24,305 bases of DNA, taken from Aduncisulcus paluster (Eukaryota > Fornicata). Under the pieces are notes generated by a model that ran no database searches, was not told where the DNA came from, and saw nothing but the letters and a program-made list of their open reading frames with translations. The stretch covers positions 1-24,305 of the forward strand of contig BQXS01011298.1 of assembly GCA_024181965.1 (NCBI GenBank). The letters are read 5' to 3'. The position numbers and the translations under genes were made by a program. Shown here in pieces: positions 18,188 through 24,305 of this stretch (positions are counted from its first letter, which is position 1; each line of letters starts with the position of its first letter).

Positions 18188-19988
18188 CTATAATCCAAGT
18201 TGTGAGGTTGCTTTTTTGGCGATCAATGCTCTTCGATACATCTGTTCAGCCGATTGCATCGGTGCTTGATCGTGTATCGACGGAGATGGGCGTGCTTGTC
18301 CTTGGTGCATTTCAGTACCTTGAGTCGGAGATGCAGCAATGTGAAGAGCTCTTTTCGAAGACCGAGCAGATTCCGAATGGACCGGTTTCTTGGGGCGGAC
18401 CACCGGAGAAGGCGTGGAAGCACTTCCAGCGAGGATATTCCGTAGCAAAACTCGCAATTTCTGAGGAGAGAGGGTAGAATCATATGGAGCTTTGACTTCT
18501 TTTGATTTTTCCGCCTTTTGTTTTTCATGTTGTTTCTTTTCTTTGAGTTGTTTGTTAAAACGATCCTTTTTAAGACGATATTTTCTCTTTCTTTCTCTTT
18601 CAAGTTCCTCTTCACGCAATTTCTGAGCCTTTTCCTTTTCCCGTTCTCTCTTGGCCTTCTCTCTTTTTTGTTTTCTTTCTAATTCACGTTGTTCTCGCTC
18701 TTTCCGTTCCTTTTCTCTTCGTTCTCGTTCAAGTTTTGGTGAAGACGTTTGAATGGGACCACCCCACCGAGCTGTCCGATTGCCACCAGTCACAAACTCG
18801 TCATTGGAACGAATAGATTTGCTTTGAAGAAAATTAGCATGATAAGATCCACCAGAACTAACAATGGGGTTCGGTGGGGTATGAGGCATTTGATCAGATT
18901 TTTCAGATATTTCTTGATCAATTTCCTCTTCTATCAGTTCATCTTCTTCCTCCTCTAAAAGAAGTTCATTTTCTTGACGTCTCTTTTCAATGTCTTCCTC
19001 TTCTTGAACCAATTGTCGTTGAGCTGCTTGCAACATCTCGATTTCTTTCATATCTGCTAATTTTTGTTCCCTCTCTCCTTCTTCAAATCGTTTTTGATCC
19101 AATTTCAGTCTCTCTTCTTCCGTTTTTATCCTCTCAAACATCGTTTTCTCTTCTTCTTTCTAATTCACGTTGTTCTCGCTCTTTCCGTTCCTTTTCTCTT
19201 CGTTCTCGTTCAAGTTTTGGTGAAGACGTTTGAATGGGACCACCCCACCGAGCTGTCCGATTGCCACCAGTCACAAACTCGTCATTGGAACGAATAGATT
19301 TGCTTTGAAGAAAATTAGCATGATAAGATCCACCAGAACTAACAATGGGGTTCGGTGGGGTATGAGGCATTTGATCAGATTTTTCAGATATTTCTTGATC
19401 AATTTCCTCTTCTATCAGTTCATCTTCTTCCTCCTCTAAAAGAAGTTCATTTTCTTGACGTCTCTTTTCAATGTCTTCCTCTTCTTGAACCAATTGTCGT
19501 TGAGCTGCTTGCAACATCTCGATTTCTTTCATATCTGCTAATTTTTGTTCCCTCTCTCCTTCTTCAAATCGTTTTTGATCCAATTTCAGTCTCTCTTCTT
19601 CCGTTTTTATCCTCTCAAACATCGTTTTCTCTTCTTCTTCCCATTTCTTTTTTTGAGCTTCAATTTTTTGTTTTTGAATATCTCTTCGTTTCATTTCCTC
19701 ATCTTTTTGAACCATTTGAGTGTCACAAGATTCTTCCAATCGTTGTACTAACTCAAGGAGTTTATCTGGTGTAATATTTGATGTTTTCTTAAGAATCGCA
19801 TTTTCTTGTTTCAAAAAACTAAGTCTTTCCATCATAGAGTCGACTTTTTCGTATAAATCTATTATTTCACGCCGTTGAGATCTAACAATATCTCTGACAA
19901 CTGATGTGGTTAATAAGAGGCGTCTGTTGTTATTAATCGCCCTTTTCAATTCAGTTTTTAATATATTTATCACAAATTTATGATTCAT
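18188..19988 (-). CDS. Coiled-coil protein, frame broken by a 481-bp tandem duplication
   Basis: Translation from the ATG at 19988 runs through the first-read copy of a duplicated segment. It then shifts frame at the junction and stops at 19134. The rest of the gene is open in another frame from 19141 to the TAG at 18188. Removing one 481-bp copy gives one 439-residue frame. That product has a helical N-terminal third (KLLELVQRLEE), long Glu/Lys/Arg-rich coiled coils, a flexible Pro/Ser middle (QMPHTPPNPIVSSGG), a very basic second coil (ERERREKERKEREQ) and a basic Ser/Pro tail. I recognise no named family, and coiled coils of this composition match many cytoskeletal proteins spuriously. The upstream frame reaches 20060, but only via a TTG. 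The gene is divergent from the coiled-coil gene at 20183. Confidence 0.75.
18673..19158. repeat. Tandem duplication, copy A (unit 481 bp)
   Basis: Identical at every position I compared to 19154-19639 (offset 481). The copies share a 5-bp overlap, TTCTT, at the junction (19154-19158). The segment lies inside a coiled-coil gene. Because 481 is not a multiple of three, the tandem copy shifts the reading frame. Confidence 0.93.
19154..19639. repeat. Tandem duplication, copy B (unit 481 bp)
   Basis: Second copy of the 481-bp unit. Perfect identity suggests either a very recent duplication or an assembly error at low-complexity GAA/GAG-type sequence. In both copies the coding frame is the same relative to the unit, so collapsing them restores a continuous gene. 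Confidence 0.93.
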
Positions 19989-20182
19989 TTTGATGTGGGG
20001 CAAGAAAATGAAAAAAAAATGACAAAATTGAATCACGATAATTTCACCCCAAATTTTCAATTCAATTTCAAGCCTTTATTGGTGTTTACCCAGACTAGTT
20101 CTGAAATTCGTCATATTATCGAGACAATACAAATGAAAAATGCAAAACCCAAATTTTTGCCACGACTATACAATATTTTGCA
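19989..20182. promoter_or_regulatory. Divergent intergenic region between two coiled-coil genes
   Basis: These 194 bp separate start codons pointing away from each other. The content is AT-rich and no motif was recognised. Small open frames here have no coding character. Confidence 0.35.
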
Positions 20183-21325
20183 ATGAGATCTTATAGATCT
20201 GATTCTCCAAGGACTCCTCTTCCTCCAAGACGAGGTTATCGTGCATCTTCACCGGCCCTTCAAAGAACTCCAAGGCGTGCAGGAACTCCAAATAGGAAAA
20301 AGAAGACCCAAAGTCGCATAAAGCGTTTACAATCTTTGGCACAAACAGTCAAGAAGTTACAAACCGATTTTGATGAGAGAAAAGAAGAAGTTCTCAAAAG
20401 AAAAGATACTGTAAAATCTTTAGAAGATCAGCTTACTGCCCTTAGAAAAGCCTTTGGAGTCCTTAGTGACGTTGTTATAGATGAAATAGAAGCAGTTAAA
20501 TCGGAATTTGATGTAAGATTAGATAAGGAAATCGAAAGGCATCAACTTAGTGAACAAAAGTTGGAAAAAAAGATTGATGAATTGACATTTAAATTATTCC
20601 AAACTCAAGAATCATACTCTAAGTTAAAATTAGATATGAAAGATGAGCTTAAACGGGAGATAAAGAGTGAATTATCAGCTGAACTAAAGAGTGAAATTTT
20701 GTCCGAAATATCCACAATTAATGATGAAACTATAAAACAACAAATGGGAATTATCCAAAAAGAGCGTCAAAAAGTTGAAGAATCATCTTCAATGTGTAAA
20801 CTAATACAAGGCGAAGTGGAGCAAATGCTAGTGGGCGTCAAATCTGCCAAACAAGAAGCCTCTTCAGCAATATCTGCCATCGCTGCATTAAAAGAACAGC
20901 AGAAAAGGGCGCTTACAGCAGCAGCAGTCGATGTTTCGAGAGCTTTAAAGGATGCTTCAGCTGCGAAAAGATTGGTGGCCAGTTCTGCGGAGGATACTCT
21001 TATTTTGTGTATTCAAGAAGTCCGCAAGAAGATAAGAGACGATATTTCTGATAGCATTTCTCCGATGTCAGAACATATGGAAGATTCAGACCGTCGAATT
21101 AGTGCAATGAAACGAGACTTTGATAGACACTTTTCTCAAATTTCCCCCGAGATAATACGGGAAAGTGTTGACGACGCTGTCAAAGAAATGGGAAAACAAT
21201 TGAAAATGGAACAAATGAGAAGAGATGATGAATTTGAACGGAAGCTTGCCTCAATGGGGAATGCTATAACTTATATTACAACAGCTATGGGAAAATCTGA
21301 GGATTTTGATGATATAATTTCATAA
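20183..21325 (+). CDS. Coiled-coil rod protein with S/T-P head, possibly SF-assemblin/beta-giardin-like
   Basis: A 380-residue protein. The head (1-45) is basic and Pro-rich, with five proline-directed sites (S8, T11, S23, T29, T35). From about residue 46 to the end it is almost entirely helical heptad sequence, beginning RIKRLQSLAQTVKKLQTDF. There is an Ala-rich stretch near 225-270 and no other domain. SF-assemblins, which form striated rootlet fibres at basal bodies, and giardins have this architecture: a non-helical SP-rich head followed by a continuous rod. They are usually about 100 residues shorter. The assignment rests on architecture and composition, not on a decisive motif, so other coiled-coil families remain possible. 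The first ATG is at 20183 and the stop is TAA. It is divergent from the broken coiled-coil gene. Confidence 0.85.
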   Translation: MRSYRSDSPRTPLPPRRGYRASSPALQRTPRRAGTPNRKKKTQSRIKRLQSLAQTVKKLQTDFDERKEEVLKRKDTVKSLEDQLTALRKAFGVLSDVVIDEIEAVKSEFDVRLDKEIERHQLSEQKLEKKIDELTFKLFQTQESYSKLKLDMKDELKREIKSELSAELKSEILSEISTINDETIKQQMGIIQKERQKVEESSSMCKLIQGEVEQMLVGVKSAKQEASSAISAIAALKEQQKRALTAAAVDVSRALKDASAAKRLVASSAEDTLILCIQEVRKKIRDDISDSISPMSEHMEDSDRRISAMKRDFDRHFSQISPEIIRESVDDAVKEMGKQLKMEQMRRDDEFERKLASMGNAITYITTAMGKSEDFDDIIS

Positions 21326-21484
21326 TATTGTTAATAGGCCTTCTTATAAGCTCCGAGTGTGCAAATGAGTTACTCAGAATAAACATTTTTATGAATTTTT
21401 TGAGAATAATTGATTTTGATTTATGTAAATCTAATATATCGATATTATGGATTATTATTCAGAGAATATATCACATTAAAACGT

Positions 21485-22567
21485 TTATTTCTTTCCCTTC
21501 TTCTTCTTTGACCTACGAGTGTTCATCTTAAGAATAGCCAAGATCTCAGGATCAGTAATCTCCTTACTGGGGTTGATAACAGGGGTGTATCCTGGGGTTA
21601 ACCTCAAGGTGTTGCTTCCAGTGATCAAAGCAGTAAATTTCATCCTGGCAACCAACTTTCCAGGGGTCTCATGCAAAATGGGGGTAGGAATAATGCAATC
21701 AAGCTTTTCACACTCACTCACACCGAATGCAGCATTCTTGGTGGTAAGCCAGTTTTTGTGGAAAGGAAACACAGGGAATTTCTTATCGATTTCACCCAGG
21801 GCATGTCTGGCAGCGTCCATCCGGGGTTTCTTTGTAATTTGAACGTCCCTTGTGAAAATAGATGGTTTAACAGGACTCTTATGAAGTTTCCCTGAGCCAT
21901 TTGTGATCATCAGATCAATAGAGTACACTTGCCAGGGTTTGAACTCAAATTGGTCAGAAATTTCATCAGAAGAACCCATGTCAATAGTGTTAATTCCATC
22001 GTGAACCCATTGTTTCATTTCATAACCCTTAACTTCAGAGATACAGGTCACACCGAAAGTCTCGGCAATAGAAGTCAGAACCTTGGTAACATCTCTATTT
22101 GTCCGTCCAGGACGTAAGAGACGAAGAGCAGCCTCACAACCATAGAAAAGACTGCAATAGAGATCAGCACCAAGACCTTCAAGAGGTTCATCACCAATTC
22201 CGACGACAATGGTATTACACGCTTGAGCAACATAACCATCGATATGAACACCAAGATCAATCTTCACAATATCTCCAACTTCAAGGGAATCATCAGAAGA
22301 AGAAGGACTGTAACCGGAAGCAATGTTGTTACGACAGACAGTGGTGGGAATAGCAATTCCCTTCTCACACTTAACCCTCTTAAGAGCACGGGTAACATGT
22401 TTGAGCATAGACTCATCTCCAAACCGACATAATTCATGAACCTTAACACCGGGAGCAACGGCTTGAAGCACTTCTGTCATTGCAGCTGAACAAGCTTCTC
22501 CGGCCTTTTGGTACTTATCCAAAACAGCAGGATCCTCAGGAGTATGGGGAATATCACCTTCTTCCAT
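21485..22567 (-). CDS. EBP1/PA2G4-like methionine-aminopeptidase-fold protein
   Basis: A 360-residue pita-bread-fold protein of the PA2G4/EBP1 type. This family binds the ribosomal exit tunnel, rRNA and ribosome precursors rather than cutting peptides. Matching segments include KYQKAGEACSAAM (18-30), KGIAIPTTV...NN (69-81), GDIVKIDLGVHIDGYVAQA (98-116), CEAALRLLRPG, EFKPWQVYSIDL, and a Lys-rich tail (KKKKGKK) like the nucleolar/ribosome-binding tail of human EBP1. Methionine-aminopeptidase ligands are lost: the first Asp remains (D104), but the second is Gln115, and the substrate-binding His position is Gly85 (ASGYSP). That supports a non-enzymatic role. The start at 22565-22567 gives the family's usual N-terminus. 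The stop is TAA, and AATAAA overlaps it. Confidence 0.93.
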   Translation of the reverse strand: MEEGDIPHTPEDPAVLDKYQKAGEACSAAMTEVLQAVAPGVKVHELCRFGDESMLKHVTRALKRVKCEKGIAIPTTVCRNNIASGYSPSSSDDSLEVGDIVKIDLGVHIDGYVAQACNTIVVGIGDEPLEGLGADLYCSLFYGCEAALRLLRPGRTNRDVTKVLTSIAETFGVTCISEVKGYEMKQWVHDGINTIDMGSSDEISDQFEFKPWQVYSIDLMITNGSGKLHKSPVKPSIFTRDVQITKKPRMDAARHALGEIDKKFPVFPFHKNWLTTKNAAFGVSECEKLDCIIPTPILHETPGKLVARMKFTALITGSNTLRLTPGYTPVINPSKEITDPEILAILKMNTRRSKKKKGKK

Positions 22568-22973
22568 TTTTTACAGTCAAAAAAGCCAGCGATTCGAAAG
22601 CTCCACACCTTAATCATCAAATCTTTGGAAAATTTACGATTATTTCATAGAAAGAAAAACCCAAAATGCATAGAATTTATTATTTCCCTTGAAATATTTC
22701 AAATAATCCAAAAACCGTCTCAAAACCATTCAAATTTTCTCTGCCGGGTCTATCGTATATTTACAGCTGATAAAAATAAAATAATCAACAATTAATGCAA
22801 TTTAATCACAAAATATTACAATTCTGATGCATATTAATAAGTTGACTGGAGCTTTCATCGAAGTTGATTTTTGGGTATAATAGAAAGGAAATTGAAAAAC
22901 ATTTCACCTTAAATCAAGTTTATTTATTAATATTAAATTTGAAAAAGAATATAAACATATATAGATATTTGAA
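22568..22973. promoter_or_regulatory. Divergent intergenic region between EBP1 and membrane-protein genes
   Basis: These 406 bp of AT-rich sequence separate start codons pointing away from each other. Both promoters are expected here. No TATA-like or repeated element stands out, and the short open frames have no coding character. Confidence 0.4.
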
Positions 22974-24191
22974 ATGGTCAAGAGAACATTATCCCTTTTT
23001 TTTATCACTTTATCTTATCTTTTAGTTTTCGTTTTATCAGCCAATACATGTAGTAGCAATCCTTTATTGTCAGATGAAAATACGTTTTCATTCCCCGTAT
23101 ATTCTGAGAGTGGCAGCGCTTATGTTGCTTCTGCTTTCGGAGAACAATTGAATAGCAAATTATTTTCCCAAATTAACCATGTTAGTTCAGTTTGTGAGGA
23201 ACTTAATTTCTTTGAAGGTTGTTGTTCAACTGTGACCTTTAATTACATGAGACAGGCCTATTCCTCACTCCGTGATTATTTAGAGTATGATCTGAATCAA
23301 ATTGAGATTTTGGCATCTGATCCTTATGCCTTACAAACACTCTCTGAATCAATTGCCTCGTACCTTACTGCCCGTTGTGTTGATTCTGGTGAGTCAGAAT
23401 CAGATTGTTCTACCTTCGTAAATTCAGCCATTGATCCTCACACTTCTTATTTAATTGAATCTGGAAGTATCCTTAAAGAATGTATTCATTCCGTCGAGTC
23501 GTATCTTTCTGGTGCTCTTTGTGCTCTCTGTCTTGAAGATCTCTCATATTTAACATCTTCTCGGTTATCAGCCCATAATTCATATATGACAGATATCACA
23601 GGTGCATGCGCTCCTTTATTGGTTAGTCTACAAACCCATTGGGGGGCCTCTGGAGTTATGCAGGCCGCGGCTGATTCTTCTGGTGTTGGATCTGATTATG
23701 TTCAGAGTGAATTGACCTCTATCAATTCAAAAAGAACGTCTTTTTCAACTAAAATCCAAGACGGAGAGCTTGTTGGTGGACTTAATATTCTTCCGGTGTG
23801 GTCTTACTTCGCGGTTTATTTTGGCACTGGTACAAGGCCTGATGGTGATGTTGAGGACATTTCTTTGGATTCAGATGTGCTAACAACTGTGTTTGTTACC
23901 TCAGATTCGAGTTTACCCATTTCTTGGGCACAGAAGAGTTCCATTAATCCCCTGTATTATCTTGATGAAATAAGCTACACAATCTGGATTGTGATTCTTA
24001 TTATTGTTTTTATTGTCTGTTTGGTCCTTGGTTTGATTTTGTGCCATTCAAAGTCTGGATTGGCATCAGATTCGGAGGTGACAAAGAATGAACTTGAGCG
24101 GAGACACCAAAAATGGGAACATCTCAAACTCATGAAAAAACAGAAAAAACAACATCAAAGGGATATTAAAAGAGAGAGGAAAATGGAATAG
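22974..24191 (+). CDS. Type I membrane protein with Cys-containing ectodomain, unknown family
   Basis: A 405-residue protein with a clear secretion signal (residues 4-22, hydrophobic, cleavage probably near SANTC). The ectodomain is about 310 residues and has ten Cys, including EGCC and ALCALCLED motifs. A single transmembrane helix spans about 337-358, and a 47-residue tail follows that is very rich in Lys, Arg and Gln. The topology is therefore ectodomain outside or in a vesicle lumen and tail in the cytosol. The CxxC-bearing helical ectodomain loosely recalls uncharacterised surface proteins of protists, but I cannot name a family. It is rich in Ser and Thr, so glycosylation is plausible. 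The ATG at 22974 starts directly at the signal peptide and the stop is TAG. Confidence 0.88.
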   Translation: MVKRTLSLFFITLSYLLVFVLSANTCSSNPLLSDENTFSFPVYSESGSAYVASAFGEQLNSKLFSQINHVSSVCEELNFFEGCCSTVTFNYMRQAYSSLRDYLEYDLNQIEILASDPYALQTLSESIASYLTARCVDSGESESDCSTFVNSAIDPHTSYLIESGSILKECIHSVESYLSGALCALCLEDLSYLTSSRLSAHNSYMTDITGACAPLLVSLQTHWGASGVMQAAADSSGVGSDYVQSELTSINSKRTSFSTKIQDGELVGGLNILPVWSYFAVYFGTGTRPDGDVEDISLDSDVLTTVFVTSDSSLPISWAQKSSINPLYYLDEISYTIWIVILIIVFIVCLVLGLILCHSKSGLASDSEVTKNELERRHQKWEHLKLMKKQKKQHQRDIKRERKME

Positions 24192-24305
24192 TCACGATAG
24201 AAAATATAATGGCATTCCTGATTTCCTTTTTCAAGTTTAACTAAACGATTACCCTCATTTTCTCAGTGACAACTGAAATAATACTTCCCATTTCTTTTTT
24301 TGAGC
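24192..24305. other. Downstream end of the window
   Basis: 114 bp of AT-rich sequence after the last stop codon. No feature is recognised. Confidence 0.4.

Noticed and set aside
18749-19439. Two identical plus-strand 69-residue open frames suggesting a gene family
   Set aside because: They are antisense shadows of the two copies of the 481-bp duplication in the minus-strand gene.
19989-20060. Hydrophobic N-terminal extension of the coiled-coil gene from 20060
   Set aside because: It starts at TTG, and the apparent Phe-rich segment is AT-rich upstream sequence. The ATG at 19988 is preferred.

Overview
The window is nuclear DNA of a unicellular eukaryote. It is AT-rich and gene-dense, with ten protein genes on both strands and short spacers. 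All three stop codons end genes (TAG, TAA, TGA), so the code is standard and UAR-reassigned ciliates or hexamitids are disfavoured. At least one spliceosomal intron is visible (GTATGT...TTTTTCAG). A flavodiiron protein and a possible SF-assemblin-like fibre protein fit an anaerobic or microaerophilic flagellate, perhaps a free-living metamonad/fornicate. That placement is inference. No rRNA, tRNA, CRISPR array or intact transposon was recognised.

Layout: 1-1098 non-coding, with inverted and direct repeats; 1099-2754 (-) a two-exon CCDC24-like gene; 2970-3545 (-) a Spg1/Tem1 GTPase; 3761-5128 (+) a disordered protein with a PP1-docking motif; 5561-8101 (-) a PHD-knuckle-PHD (PZP) chromatin reader; 8570-16112 (+) a very large Scc2/Nipped-B/NIPBL-type cohesin loader with a PHD finger; 16409-17923 (+) a flavodiiron protein with an N-terminal membrane anchor; 18188-19988 (-) a coiled-coil protein; 20183-21325 (+) a second coiled-coil protein, possibly SF-assemblin-like; 21485-22567 (-) an EBP1/PA2G4 homologue; 22974-24191 (+) a type I membrane protein.

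Four pairs are divergent with short shared upstream regions: Spg1 with the PP1-motif protein, the PZP reader with the cohesin loader, the two coiled-coil genes, and EBP1 with the membrane protein. The content leans towards cell cycle, chromosomes and cytoskeleton. No operon-like system is implied.

Two genes are broken in the sequence as given, each probably by assembly. In the Scc2 gene a 20-N gap is flanked by the same 245 bp on both sides. In the 18-20 kb coiled-coil gene a 481-bp segment is tandemly duplicated and shifts the frame. Removing one copy restores a single open frame in each case (2425 and 439 residues).
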